From Halorubrum xinjiangense (GTDB lineage Archaea; Halobacteriota; Halobacteria; Halobacteriales; Haloferacaceae), in assembly GCF_900102375.1 (NCBI RefSeq), contig NZ_FNBO01000010.1:1-64000 (forward strand): a DNA stretch of 64,000 bases, read 5' to 3'. Shown piece by piece: positions 44,148 through 52,917 of the stretch. The first letter of the stretch is position 1; each line of letters begins with the position of its first letter. Both the position numbers and the translations under genes were made by a program. The notes below the pieces were generated by a model, which saw only the letters and a list, made by a program, of their open reading frames with translations, was not told where the DNA came from and made no database searches.

Positions 44148-45956
44148 CTACATCGACTCCGGCGCCTCGACGCCCAGCACGTCGAGCGCGTTCGCCATCG
44201 TGTGCTTCGCGGCCGCGACGACCGCGAGCCGGGCGTCGCGCAGCTCGTCGGTCTCGGCGGTGACGACCGGGCACTCGCGGTAGAACGCGTTGTAGGCGTC
44301 CGCGAACTCGCGCGTAAACGTCGCGATCGTGTGGGGCTCTAAGTCGTCCGCCGCCTCCTCGATCGCCGCGGGGAAGCGGGCGACCTCGCGGAGGAGGTCG
44401 CGGGCCGCCTCGGTCTCTAAGGCGTCCGCGTTCACGTCGAGCGCGTCGAGGTCGACGTCGCCGTCGGCGTCCGCGGTCACGCCCGGCACGTCGATGCCTT
44501 TGGCCGCAGCCTCGTCGAGGATGCCGGCGCAGCGCGCGTGGACGTACTGGACGAACGGGGCCGACTGCGCCTCGAAGTCGAGGGCGTCCTCCCACTCGAA
44601 GGTGATCGCCTTCGCGGGCTGCTTCGAGACGATGTCGTACCGGACCGCGCCGATCCCGACCTGGTGGGCGATGCGCTCGACGTCCGTCTCGGTGAGGTCG
44701 TCGTCGCGGATCCGGTCGTCCATCCGGGACTCGACGGCCTCGCGGGCGCGGTCGATGGCCTCGTCGAGCAGGTCGTCGAGCATCACGCCGGTCCCCTGCC
44801 GGGTCGACATCTTTCCGTCGGGGAGGTTGACGTACGAGTAGATGACGTGGCCGAGCCGGTCGGTGTCGTTGCCGAGCAGCTCTAAGGTCGCGCCGAGCTG
44901 GTCGGCCTGGAGCTTGTGGTCCTCGCCGAGGACGGTGACCGCGCGGTCGTAGTTGTCGAACTTCCACTCGTGGTGCGCGAGGTCGCGGGTGGTGTAGAGG
45001 CTCGTGTCGTCCGAGCGCAGGAAGACGAGGTTCTTGTCGATCCCCCACTCGTCGAGCTCCAGCTGCCAGGCGTCCTCCTCGTAGACGGCCTGGTCGGTCT
45101 CCTTGAGCCGCGCGGCGATATCGTCCGTCGAGCCGTCGCGCATGAACCGCGTCTCCTTGACGAACTCGTCGAACTCGGCGGGGAGCCGGCCGAGGCAGGC
45201 CTTCATCCCGCCGAGGACGGTGTCGACAACCTCGCCGACCCGCTCGTACGTCTCCTCGTCGCCGGCTTCGAGCCCTTGGAGGATCGACTGGATCTCTTCC
45301 TCCGCGGCCGCGACCGCGTCGTCGTCGGCCGCCTCCAAGAAGGCGTTCCCCTTCCGGTAGTAGCGCACGAGGTCGTACTCCGCGCGGTCGCGGGCGGGCG
45401 CCTCGTCGAGGTCGGCCTCGTCGAACCGCTCGTACGCCCACGTGAACACCGCCATCTGGCGGCCCGCGTCGTTGACGTAGTAGTGGCGGTCGACGTCGTA
45501 GCCCGCGTACTCCATGAGATTCGCGACGGCGTCGCCGACGATCGGGTTGCGCGCGCGGCCGACGTGGACCGGGCCGGTCGGGTTCGCGCTGGTGTGCTCG
45601 ACGACGACGGAGGTGTCCCGGTCGGGGAGCGCGCCGTAGTCGGCGTCGACGGCCGCCGCGTCGAGCGTGTCCGTGAGGTAGCGCTCGTTCGCGTGGAAGT
45701 TGACGTACGGCCCCGCGGTGTCGACGCTCGCGACGTAGTCGGCGCTCTCGACCGACACCGCCTCCGCGACCGTCGCCGCGACGTTCGGCGGCGCGTCGCC
45801 GACCTCGCCCGCGAGCCGGAAGGCGACGCTGGAGGCGAGCGTCGCGTCCATGTCGTCGGGCGGGCGTTCGATGCCGAGGTCGTCGGTCGGGAGGTCGAGC
45901 GAGCCGAGCGCGTCCGCGAGCGCCGCCTCGACCTCCGACCGGAACTGCCTGAACAT
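44148..45956 (-). CDS. argS: arginyl-tRNA synthetase
   Basis: A 602-residue class I synthetase that charges tRNA-Arg. The N-terminal Add1 domain (1-90) is followed by the catalytic domain with [15 protein letters not shown], where HVGR (131-134) replaces HIGH. The KMSKS loop is represented by KMSTR (about 352-356) and the C-terminal DALR domain contains [10 protein letters not shown] and FYRECPVV. Many synthetases of this type lack a canonical KMSKS lysine. TTTTAACCC upstream of 45956 is its TATA box. Confidence 0.96.
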   Translation of the reverse strand: MFRQFRSEVEAALADALGSLDLPTDDLGIERPPDDMDATLASSVAFRLAGEVGDAPPNVAATVAEAVSVESADYVASVDTAGPYVNFHANERYLTDTLDAAAVDADYGALPDRDTSVVVEHTSANPTGPVHVGRARNPIVGDAVANLMEYAGYDVDRHYYVNDAGRQMAVFTWAYERFDEADLDEAPARDRAEYDLVRYYRKGNAFLEAADDDAVAAAEEEIQSILQGLEAGDEETYERVGEVVDTVLGGMKACLGRLPAEFDEFVKETRFMRDGSTDDIAARLKETDQAVYEEDAWQLELDEWGIDKNLVFLRSDDTSLYTTRDLAHHEWKFDNYDRAVTVLGEDHKLQADQLGATLELLGNDTDRLGHVIYSYVNLPDGKMSTRQGTGVMLDDLLDEAIDRAREAVESRMDDRIRDDDLTETDVERIAHQVGIGAVRYDIVSKQPAKAITFEWEDALDFEAQSAPFVQYVHARCAGILDEAAAKGIDVPGVTADADGDVDLDALDVNADALETEAARDLLREVARFPAAIEEAADDLEPHTIATFTREFADAYNAFYRECPVVTAETDELRDARLAVVAAAKHTMANALDVLGVEAPESM

Positions 45957-46054
45957 ACCGTCCGTTCGACGGGCGGGTTAAAAGGCCCTTCCGAAGCGGC
46001 TCGGCGGGAGAGACAGGTGATCGCAGGAGCGAAATTGAGACGATCGGGGGTGCG

Positions 46055-46347
46055 GTGGCGCGCGCCTGCGAGCGGCCGCCACCGGCGGCCGCGAAGCAGC
46101 ACGCGCGAGGGAGTCAGTCGCCGGAGCGAAGCGGAGGCGACTGACGAGGCTGGGGAGGCGTGAGGCTGCGGTGCTGTGCGGGGCGGGACTCAAAGGGGCA
46201 GTCGCGAGGGCGGCGCAGGCGTTCACGAGAGCGAAGCTCTCGTGAGCCAATCAGAACGCTTCGCGTTCTGATGACGACGTAAGCACCGCAGGAGCGAGTG
46301 AAACGAGCGACGAGGAGCGCAACGAGCGTGCGCCGCCCTCGCGGCTG
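46055..46347 (+). ncRNA. dispersed structured RNA element, copy C
   Basis: Starts with GGCGCGCGC and a hairpin with lower arms CTGC/GCAG and upper arms GCGGCCGCC/GGCGGCCGC. Then GTCAGTCGCC/GGCGACTGAC around GGAGCGAAGCGGA, the conserved GACGAGGCTGGGGAGGCGTG, GGGACTCAAAGGGGCAG, two variable hairpins (CACGAGAGC/GCTCTCGTG and CAGAACGC/GCGTTCTG) and the 19-bp closing helix pairing 46199-46217 with 46329-46347 (one U.G pair). It lies between argS and an epimerase gene, both on the minus strand. Positions 45957-46054 hold only the argS promoter. Confidence 0.65.
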
Positions 46348-46450
46348 GGGCTTTGGAGGTGTTCGTCTCTGATCTCTGCTCAACTATTTATAAACGAGCG
46401 GCTGGGGCTTTGGAGGCGCCCTCGGTCGACCGCGATCAACGATTTATAAA
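46341..46450 (+). repeat. tandem 3'-box repeats of element copy C
   Basis: GCGGCTGGGGCTTTGGAGG (46341-46359), 24 variable bases and TATTTATAAACGA, then a second GCGGCTGGGGCTTTGGAGG (46399-46417), about 25 variable bases and GATTTATAAATG. The period is 58 bp, with the first unit being the 3' end of copy C itself. 46451-46501 holds no further feature. Confidence 0.75.
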
Positions 46451-46501
46451 TGCTCACTCTGAGCGGCGATTCAGGGCGTCACACAGCCCGTCAGCCGCTA
46501 C

Positions 46502-47437
46502 TTATGAGACGATTTCGTCGATAAGCTCGCGCGCACTCCGCCGCACGGCCGCGTCGCTCTCGATCGACGGCTCCCACCCCAGCGCGGACAGCTTCTCGAT
46601 CGACAGGCGCATCTTCGGCACGTCGCCGGTCCAGCCGCGGTCACCGCCGGTGTAGCTGTACTCGGGGTCGACGCCGAGTTCGTCGCTCACGATGTCGGCG
46701 ATCCGGGTCACAGAGGTCGTCGTCCGCGTTCCGAGGTTGTAGACGTTCAGGTCGTCGTCCGCTTGCTCCACGACGTGCTGGATGGCGTCGACGCACTCGG
46801 AGACGTACATGTACGACTTCTCCTGGCGGCCGTCGCCGAGGATCTCTAGTTCGGTCGGGTCCTCGTCTAACTTCTCGATGAAGTCGGGGATCACGTTGCC
46901 GCGCTGGCGCGGGCCGACGATGTTCGCGAAGCGGAACACCCACGACCGGACGCCGTAGGAGTGCGCGAACGTCGAGATCAGCGCCTCGTCCGCGAGCTTC
47001 GCGGAGCCGTACATCGAAATGGGTGCGAGCGGCGCGTAATCCTCGGGGGTCGGCCGCGGCGCCTCGCCGTACACCGTTGACGAGGAGGTGAACGCGAAGC
47101 GGTCGACGCCGACCTCGCGCATGCGTTCTAAGACGTTGTACGTCATCGCGGTGTTCTCCTCGAATAACGCGCGGTCGTCGTCGTAGTTCGTGTCCGTGTA
47201 CGCCGCGAAGTGGAAGACGGCGTCGAGATCGCCCGTGACCGCGCGGGCGACGTCGTCGGGGTCGGTCATGTCGGCCTTCACGAACTCGGCACCGCCGGGC
47301 ACCCGATCCCGGGTCCCCTTCGAGAGGTCGTCGGCGACGCGGACGGTCGCGCCGCGGTCGAGCAGGCTGGCGGCGAGATGGCTCCCGACGAGGCCGGCGC
47401 CCCCGGTGACGAGGACGCGCGAATCGGCGAGGTTCAT
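46502..47437 (-). CDS. NAD-dependent nucleotide-sugar epimerase/dehydratase
   Basis: A 311-residue extended SDR of the UDP-glucose 4-epimerase group. The Rossmann motif TGGAGLVGSH is at 11-20, the serine strand TSSSTVYGE at about 117-125, and the catalytic pair Y143 and K147 sits in SMYGSAK. FRFANIVGPRQRGNVIPDFI is the sugar-binding block. Likely product is a precursor for surface polysaccharide or S-layer glycans. No glycosyltransferase is adjacent. Positions 47438-47503 upstream carry no other gene. Confidence 0.88.
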   Translation of the reverse strand: MNLADSRVLVTGGAGLVGSHLAASLLDRGATVRVADDLSKGTRDRVPGGAEFVKADMTDPDDVARAVTGDLDAVFHFAAYTDTNYDDDRALFEENTAMTYNVLERMREVGVDRFAFTSSSTVYGEAPRPTPEDYAPLAPISMYGSAKLADEALISTFAHSYGVRSWVFRFANIVGPRQRGNVIPDFIEKLDEDPTELEILGDGRQEKSYMYVSECVDAIQHVVEQADDDLNVYNLGTRTTTSVTRIADIVSDELGVDPEYSYTGGDRGWTGDVPKMRLSIEKLSALGWEPSIESDAAVRRSARELIDEIVS

Positions 47438-47503
47438 ACCGGTCCGTCGGCGGTCGCGGATAAGTACGTGTGGAATCGAGACGGAGCCAGCGGCGGAACC
47501 CGA

Positions 47504-47944
47504 CTACAGGTTCTCGAACGCCTCGTCGACGATCTCGCCGGTGTCGGCGACGATATCCGCCATCTCGTCGTCGTCCGGCGCCATGCCCACGAGCCGGGCG
47601 ATACGCATGATGGAGACGTGATAGACGCGCTGCGTACCGGGCTCTTCCTCCCAGATGACGACGTTACAGGCCATCAGCGCGCCCAGTTTGTTGTCGCTCG
47701 CGTCGAGCGCACGGTCGGCGACCTCGGGGTTACACGCGCCCAGCACGTAGTAGGGGTCCCGGCCCGCGTCCACCTTCTCGTTGAGCATCTCGGAGGGCGA
47801 GAACTCGACGGGGACGCCGAAGCCGGCGTCGGTGAACACCTCGCGGACGTGTTCGATCGCCTCCTCGTGACCCATCTCGAGGGTGGTCTGCTGTTCGCCG
47901 ATGTCGTCCGGATCGATCTGGCTCGGGTCGATTGGGAGCGTCAT
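47504..47944 (-). CDS. DUF302 domain protein
   Basis: A 146-residue protein. The DUF302 core is HEEAIEHVREVFTDAGFGVPVEFSPSEMLNEKV, then YYVLGACNPEVADRALDASDNKLGALMACNVVIWEE; the ACNPEVADRAL turn and MACNVV cysteine are family traits. The domain is thought to bind a small ligand; DUF302 genes often lie near sulfur or thiol genes, and a sulfur region starts 3 kb downstream. It is divergent from a small winged-helix regulator. Confidence 0.86.
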   Translation of the reverse strand: MTLPIDPSQIDPDDIGEQQTTLEMGHEEAIEHVREVFTDAGFGVPVEFSPSEMLNEKVDAGRDPYYVLGACNPEVADRALDASDNKLGALMACNVVIWEEEPGTQRVYHVSIMRIARLVGMAPDDDEMADIVADTGEIVDEAFENL

Positions 47945-48049
47945 TCGTGTATCGTCTTGGGTCTACGTAACAAAGTCTCTTCGGATACCCCATCGAGAGA
48001 TCGAAGAATGGACCGGCCGAACGTCGTCGGACCGACCGGCGGCCGCAGC

Positions 48050-48057
48050 AGTATTGT
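48050..48057 (+). promoter_or_regulatory. AGTATTGT element upstream of the TrmB-like gene
   Basis: The octamer AGTATTGT is 58 nt before the ATG at 48108. Identical octamers are at 48555, 53988 and 58997, all in intergenic regions of the sulfur-related half of the window. Whether it is an activator site, BRE/TATA variant or chance is open. Confidence 0.3.
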
Positions 48058-48107
48058 GCTGTTTGGGAACAACTTTAACTCGCTCTGCCGCCCTACCGTC
48101 CCACACG

Positions 48108-48524
48108 ATGACCGGGTCAGTGCGCGAGGACCTCGAACGCGACATGGAGTGTCTGGACCTCTTAGAGTGCGTCCACGGGCTCAACGAGCGAGACCGAGCG
48201 GCGTATCGGACGCTCCACGGGACGGACGAGGGGCTCACCGTCGACGATGTGGCGGACCGGCTGGACTGCGAGCGGTCGACGGCGTACCGGTCGATCTCGC
48301 GGCTCGTCGAGGCGGGCGTCGTCGTCCAACGGCAGGTGAACTACGAGCAGGGCGGGTACTACTACGTGTACCAACCCCGGACGCCCGAGGAGGCCGCACG
48401 CGAGATGCGGCGGCTGCTCAACAGCTGGTACGCGACCGTCGGCCAGCTCATCCAGGAGTTCGAAGACCGATACGGCCGAGAGGCGGACGGGTGCGAGGAC
48501 CGGCCGATCCGGCCCGGTGACTGA
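48108..48524 (+). CDS. TrmB-like winged-helix regulator
   Basis: A 138-residue protein. The N-terminal half is a winged helix: LTVDDVADRLDCERSTAYRSISRLVEAGVV carries the recognition helix and QVNYEQGGYYYVYQP the wing. The C-terminal EEAAREMRRLLNSWYATVGQLIQEFE is a dimerisation helix. There is no sugar-binding TrmB domain. ATG 48108 begins the conserved MECLDLLECVHGL; longer frames are not coding-like. It is divergent from DUF302 and upstream of the sulfur genes, so a local role is plausible. Confidence 0.84.
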   Translation: MTGSVREDLERDMECLDLLECVHGLNERDRAAYRTLHGTDEGLTVDDVADRLDCERSTAYRSISRLVEAGVVVQRQVNYEQGGYYYVYQPRTPEEAAREMRRLLNSWYATVGQLIQEFEDRYGREADGCEDRPIRPGD

Positions 48525-48554
48525 CGCGCGGGCGGCCGCACCGCTCTCCGCGAC

Positions 48555-48576
48555 AGTATTGTCTAATTTGTACAAA
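48555..48576 (+). promoter_or_regulatory. AGTATTGT element and TTTGTACAAA palindrome
   Basis: AGTATTGT (48555-48562) is followed by the perfect palindrome TTTGTACAAA (48567-48576), 33 nt before the ATG at 48609. A dyad between the promoter and start is the classic repressor position. Confidence 0.4.
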
Positions 48577-48608
48577 CAACTAAATCGGTAGAGACCGAAG
48601 GGGAACGT

Positions 48609-49892
48609 ATGGCCGAGGACACGGGAGCGCCCCCGACGACGACCGAGGACGACGCTCCCGCCGCGTACGTGCGGGCCAACCGCGAGGAGCTGGTCTCGCT
48701 GGCCCTCGATCTGCTCGCGGTCGACACGTCGAACCCGCCGGGCGACACGCGCGGGATCGTCGCCGAGATCGAGCGGTTCCTCGACCCGCTTCCGGTCGCG
48801 GTCGAGCGGTTCGCCGTCGACCCGGCGAAGCCGAACCTCCTCGTGCGCGTCCCCGGTGCGTCCGACCGCACGCTGCTTTTCAACGGGCACCTCGACACCG
48901 TGCCGTTCGACGCCGACGCGTGGACGCGCGACCCGCTCGGCGAGCGCGTCGAGGACCGCGTCTACGGTCGGGGCGCGACCGACATGAAGGGCGCCGTGGC
49001 GTCACTGCTGTTCGCTATCCGGGCCCACGCGGCCGCTGACGCCGACCCGCCCGTCGACCTCCTGTTCGCCTTCGTGAGCGACGAGGAGGTGGGCGGCGAC
49101 GCGGGGCTCCCGGCGCTGCTCGACGCGGGGGCGCTCGACGCGGACGCGTGCGTGATCGGCGAGCCGACCTGCGAGGAGGGCCGCCACTCCGTCACGGTCG
49201 CGGACCGGGGGAGCATCTGGCTGACGCTCGAGGCGAGCGGGGAGGCGGCGCACGGCTCCCGGCCGACGCTCGGCGTCAACGCCGTCGACCGGCTCTACGA
49301 CGCCGTCGAGACGCTGCGCCGGCGGTTCGGCTCCGAGCGGCTGGATATCGGGACCGAGATGGAGCCGATCGTCGCGGAGTCGGTCGAGTACTACGCGCCG
49401 TCGATGGGCGAGGCGGCCGCGCGAGACCTCTTCCGGTACCCGTCTATCAACCTCGGCGTCTTCGAGGGCGGCGACGCGGTGAACGCCGTCCCGGGGGCCG
49501 CGCGCGCCGAGATCGACGTGCGGCTGACGGCGAGCGTCCACACGCCCGACCTGCTCGCCGGGATCCGCGAGTGCGTCGCCGACTGCGAGGGGATCACGGT
49601 CGCCGACGTCTCATGGAGCGTCGGCACCGCCGAGGCGCCGGACAGTCCGCTCGTCGAGGCCGTCGCGTCGACGGCGGCGGCCGTCACGGGCGACCGCGTC
49701 TTCAGGCGGAGCGCCACGGGCGGCGGCGACGCCAAGAAGCTCCGGAACGCCGGGATCTCGACCGTCGAGTTCGCGCTGGGGACCGACACCGTCCACGCGC
49801 CCGACGAGCACGTGCCGGTCGACGCGCTCGTCGACAACGCGGTCGTCTACGCCCGGCTTCCGGCGGCGTGGCGGGCGGAGATCGACCGGTAG
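48609..49892 (+). CDS. M20 family metallopeptidase
   Basis: A 427-residue zinc-dependent amidohydrolase. The catalytic domain shows LFNGHLDTVPF (metal His), GRGATDMKGAVASLL, SDEEVGGDAG and the IGEPTCEEG glutamate; a dimerisation domain (about 195-310) with GSRPTLGVNAVDRL is inserted as expected. Candidates are succinyl-diaminopimelate desuccinylase, acetylornithine deacetylase or an amino-acid carboxypeptidase; lack of dap or arg neighbours prevents a choice. A palindromic promoter lies just upstream. Confidence 0.87.
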   Translation: MAEDTGAPPTTTEDDAPAAYVRANREELVSLALDLLAVDTSNPPGDTRGIVAEIERFLDPLPVAVERFAVDPAKPNLLVRVPGASDRTLLFNGHLDTVPFDADAWTRDPLGERVEDRVYGRGATDMKGAVASLLFAIRAHAAADADPPVDLLFAFVSDEEVGGDAGLPALLDAGALDADACVIGEPTCEEGRHSVTVADRGSIWLTLEASGEAAHGSRPTLGVNAVDRLYDAVETLRRRFGSERLDIGTEMEPIVAESVEYYAPSMGEAAARDLFRYPSINLGVFEGGDAVNAVPGAARAEIDVRLTASVHTPDLLAGIRECVADCEGITVADVSWSVGTAEAPDSPLVEAVASTAAAVTGDRVFRRSATGGGDAKKLRNAGISTVEFALGTDTVHAPDEHVPVDALVDNAVVYARLPAAWRAEIDR

Positions 49893-49945
49893 CGGTCCGC
49901 GAACGACGGGAAGAGCGACTCGCGGGCGATTCGGCGCGGCTGAGA

Positions 49946-49954
49946 AAAATATAG
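49946..49954 (+). promoter_or_regulatory. TATA box of the small protein-methyltransferase pair
   Basis: AAAATATAG lies 25 nt before ATG 49980, so the small ORF rather than the methyltransferase is first on the transcript. Confidence 0.55.
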
Positions 49955-49979
49955 ATAAGCGGCCGTTCCACCGGTGGGT

Positions 49980-50111
49980 ATGCGGAACAATACGACGACG
50001 GCGAACGGACAGGCCCGCGAGGGCGAGGGGCCCGACTCGGTGGACGTCGGAGGCGAGCGACGCCGACTCCCGTACCGGCCGCCGGACGCCGACACGACGG
50101 ACGCCCGCTGA
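49980..50111 (+). CDS. 43-residue hydrophilic small protein
   Basis: ATG 49980 to TGA 50109-50111. The product (MRNNTTTANGQAREGEGPDS, ending in YRPPDADTTDAR) is charged and disordered with no membrane helix or metal site. The promoter 25 nt upstream points to this ATG, and the methyltransferase ATG follows the stop by only 2 nt. It may be a leader ORF that couples translation or a real small protein; I do not recognise it. Confidence 0.45.
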   Translation: MRNNTTTANGQAREGEGPDSVDVGGERRRLPYRPPDADTTDAR

Positions 50112-50113
50112 CG

Positions 50114-50707
50114 ATGGAGCGGTTTCAGAACACCGGCCAGCCCGACTGGGACTGGTGGGGCAAGCTCTGGCCGACGCCGGGCGCGACGCTCCGGGAGCTC
50201 GGGCTCGCGCCCGGCCGGTCGGTCGCCGAGGTCGGCTGCGGGAGCGGCTACTTCGCGCTCCCGGCCGCCCGGATCGTCGAGCCCGCGCCCGTGTACGCGG
50301 TCGACGTAGACGAGGCGCTGCTCGACGAGCTCGACGCGCTCGCCGAGAAACAGGCGATCGAGAACGTCGTTCCGGTCCACGGCGACGCCCGGAACCTGAC
50401 CGAACTCCTCCCGGACCCGGTCGACGCGCTCGTCGTGGCGAACACCTTCCACGGCGTCGACGACCGCTCCGGATTCGTCGAGGGGGCGTTCGAAGCGGTC
50501 GCCCCCGGCGGGAGCCTGATCGTCGTCAACTGGCACGACCGCCCGCGCGAGGCGACGACGGTCGGAAACGAACCCCGAGGGCCGCCGACGGAGCTACGGA
50601 TGCCCCCCGAGGAAACGGCGGAAGCCGTCAGCCGAGCCGCGGCGTTCGAACTCGACCGCCGGGTCGAGCTGCCCCCGTACCACTACGCGCTCGTGTTCCG
50701 TCGGTAG
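50114..50707 (+). CDS. class I SAM-dependent methyltransferase
   Basis: A 197-residue Rossmann methyltransferase. Motif I is AEVGCGSGYFALPAA (about 37-51), motif II is VYAVDVDEALLDEL, and later VDALVVANTFHGVDD is the motif IV strand. The substrate is not evident; small UbiE/arsenite-like methyltransferases look similar, but the cysteines of ArsM are absent. It is preceded 2 nt upstream by a small ORF that owns the promoter and followed by the tusA transcript. Confidence 0.85.
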   Translation: MERFQNTGQPDWDWWGKLWPTPGATLRELGLAPGRSVAEVGCGSGYFALPAARIVEPAPVYAVDVDEALLDELDALAEKQAIENVVPVHGDARNLTELLPDPVDALVVANTFHGVDDRSGFVEGAFEAVAPGGSLIVVNWHDRPREATTVGNEPRGPPTELRMPPEETAEAVSRAAAFELDRRVELPPYHYALVFRR

Positions 50708-50848
50708 CCGCGCTGAACCCCTCGATACCGCGCGGATACCCTCGATGCCGCGACCCCAGAACCGCACTGAATATGGTATTTTTAGAATTGTGGAATACTC
50801 GCACAAGACTAATACGGTACGTCCGCAACCGTCGGGTGTGAGACCGCC

Positions 50849-51085
50849 ATGACCGACATCGAACCCGACGACACCGTCGACGCCAGAGGCGCGGCGTGCC
50901 CCGGTCCCCTGATGGACCTCATCGGAGCGATCCGAGGCGCCGAGTCCGGGGACGTCGTGCGACTCCTGAGCGACAACGAGGGGTCGCTCACCGACGTCCC
51001 CGAGTGGGCCGAGGAGGCCGGTAACGAACTGCTCGCCGTCGAGGAGCTCGACGACCACAACGCGTTCTACGTGGAGAAAGCATGA
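50849..51085 (+). CDS. TusA-family sulfur carrier protein
   Basis: A 78-residue protein with the TusA motif CPGP at C17 (ARGAACPGPLMDLIGAIRG), the cysteine that carries persulfide sulfur. It should pass sulfane sulfur between partners. Its stop overlaps the start of the SQR-like gene (ATGA), and DUF1641 follows, giving a three-gene operon. GGTATTTTTAG around 50775-50785 could be a TATA region. A second TusA is encoded at 53565. Confidence 0.9.
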   Translation: MTDIEPDDTVDARGAACPGPLMDLIGAIRGAESGDVVRLLSDNEGSLTDVPEWAEEAGNELLAVEELDDHNAFYVEKA

Positions 51086-52227
51086 CCGAGCGCGTCATCA
51101 TCGTGGGCGGCGGGACCGGCGGGTCGGTGCTCGCCAACGACCTCGCCGACCGGCTCGAACCGGAGCTCGACGCCGGCGACGTCGAGGTCACCCTGATCAA
51201 CGACGGCCCCGACCACGTCTACAAGCCGGTCTGGCTGTACGTGCCGTTCGGCCAACGCGAGCCGGCGGACGGTCGCCGCGCGCTCGACGAGCTCGTCGAC
51301 GACGCTGTCGACCTCCGGATCGACCGCGTGTCCGCGATCGACACGGACTCCCAGCGGCTCCGGTTCGACGGCGACGGGCCGGCATTGGCGTACGACCACC
51401 TCGTGTTAGCGACCGGGTCGACGCTGGAGCCAGAACAGATCCCCGGTCTCGCCGAGGGCGGTCACGACTACTACAGCGAGTCGGGCTCGACCGCCCTGCG
51501 CGACGAGCTGCTGTCGTTCACAGAGGGCGAGCTCGTGTTGAGCGTGATCGGGACGCCCCACATGTGTCCGGCGGCGCCGCTGGAGTTCGTCTTCATGGCC
51601 GACGACTGGTTCCGCGAGCGCGGCCTGCGCGAGGACGTCGAGATCACCTACACGTACCCGATCCAGCGCGTCCACGGGAACCCGCACATCGCCGAGTGGG
51701 CCCGACCCATCATGGAGGAGCGCGGGATCAACGTGGAGACGTTCTTCAACGCCGAGTCGGTCGACCCCGACGCGGAGACGATCACGTCGATGGAGGGGAC
51801 CGAGCTCGACTACGACCTCCTCGTGTCGATTCCGCCCCACGGCGGCGTCGACCTGATCGAGGCGGCGGGGCTCGGCGACGACGGCTGGGTCGACGTCGAC
51901 AAGCACACGCTGGAGGCCGAGGCGGCCGAGAACGTCTATGCGCTCGGCGACACCGCCGACACCGGCGTCCCGAACGCGGGCAGCGTGGCGCACTACCAGG
52001 CCGGCGTCGTCGGACAGCGCCTCGCGAGCGAGATCCGAGACCGGCCGGCGACGGCGACGTACGACGGCAAGACCCTGTGTTTCATCGAGACCGGGATGGA
52101 CGCGGCGTCGTTCGTCGAGTTCGACTACGAGCGCCCGCCGTCGCCCGCGCCGCCCTCCGAGAAGCTTCACTGGTCGAAGCTGGCGTACAACGAGTCCTAC
52201 TGGCTCACCGCGCGAGGGTTGCTCTGA
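51082..52227 (+). CDS. sulfide:quinone oxidoreductase-like flavoprotein
   Basis: A 381-residue FAD protein of the disulfide oxidoreductase fold. The dinucleotide motif is VIIVGGGTGGSVLA (5-18), ATGS appears at 110-113 and ENVYALGDTADT is the second FAD contact. Cysteines C162 (HMCPAAP) and C333 (TLCFIETG) match the two redox cysteines of SQR, so it may oxidise sulfide or persulfide with electrons to the quinone pool. A C-terminal amphipathic end (KLHWSKLAYNESYW) suits membrane association. It is co-translated with tusA. Confidence 0.87.
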   Translation: MTERVIIVGGGTGGSVLANDLADRLEPELDAGDVEVTLINDGPDHVYKPVWLYVPFGQREPADGRRALDELVDDAVDLRIDRVSAIDTDSQRLRFDGDGPALAYDHLVLATGSTLEPEQIPGLAEGGHDYYSESGSTALRDELLSFTEGELVLSVIGTPHMCPAAPLEFVFMADDWFRERGLREDVEITYTYPIQRVHGNPHIAEWARPIMEERGINVETFFNAESVDPDAETITSMEGTELDYDLLVSIPPHGGVDLIEAAGLGDDGWVDVDKHTLEAEAAENVYALGDTADTGVPNAGSVAHYQAGVVGQRLASEIRDRPATATYDGKTLCFIETGMDAASFVEFDYERPPSPAPPSEKLHWSKLAYNESYWLTARGLL

Positions 52228-52229
52228 CC

Positions 52230-52850
52230 ATGTCCGAGACGGAACGCTCCGAGTCGACCGACCTCGAGGCGGCGATAGCGGAGAACCCGGAGGCGGTCGC
52301 CGCGTTCGTGGAGCGGCTCGACGCGGTCAACGAGCTGCTGGACGTGCTCTCCTTGGGCGAGGGCGCGCTCTCCGACGAGATGGTCCGCGAGCTCTCGGCC
52401 ACCGGGTCGACGCTCGCGGAGTCCGCCGACGGCCTCGCCACCGACGAGACCGTGGCGCTGGCCGAGGCCGTCGGCGAGAACGGCGAGGAGCTGCGGGCGG
52501 CGCTCGACACGCTGCTCACGCTCCAGCGGAGCGGCACGCTCAACGAGCTGGCCGAGGTCGCGGCGGTCGGGTCGCTGGCGACCGCGGCCCTCGACGACGA
52601 GATGGTGACGTCGCTGGCCGGGACCGGCGCCGCGCTCGGCGAGGTGGCACAGACCGCGGCCGACGACGACACCCGCGACGGCGTCGAGACGCTGCTGAAA
52701 AGTGTCGGCGAGGCGGAAAGCGAGTCGCCCGAGCGGGTCGGGGCCGTCGGGCTGCTCCGCGGCGTGCGCGACCCGGAGGTCCAGTACGGGCTGGGCTACC
52801 TGCTGGCGGTGGCGAGCGCGATCGGTCGCGAGCGGTCCGACCGCGAGTGA
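52230..52850 (+). CDS. DUF1641 domain protein
   Basis: A 206-residue helical protein with heptad-like repeats around ERLDAVNELLDVLSLGEGALSDEMVRELS and a C-terminal GLLRGVRDPEVQYGLGYLLAVA block, which defines DUF1641. Such proteins commonly accompany SQR- or NAD-linked oxidoreductases and are thought to be accessory subunits. It starts 2 nt after the SQR-like stop. No cofactor site is seen. Confidence 0.86.
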   Translation: MSETERSESTDLEAAIAENPEAVAAFVERLDAVNELLDVLSLGEGALSDEMVRELSATGSTLAESADGLATDETVALAEAVGENGEELRAALDTLLTLQRSGTLNELAEVAAVGSLATAALDDEMVTSLAGTGAALGEVAQTAADDDTRDGVETLLKSVGEAESESPERVGAVGLLRGVRDPEVQYGLGYLLAVASAIGRERSDRE

Positions 52851-52917
52851 ACCGCCGCGGAGTCGTAGCGGGGGAACGAGCGTTCGAGAATCGGAACCGG
52901 AGTCCGTTCCGCGGCGC

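Noticed and set aside
46055-46450. CRISPR array or REP-like palindrome cluster
   Set aside because: Hairpins differ in sequence and spacing; there are no constant repeats separated by unique spacers and no cas genes.
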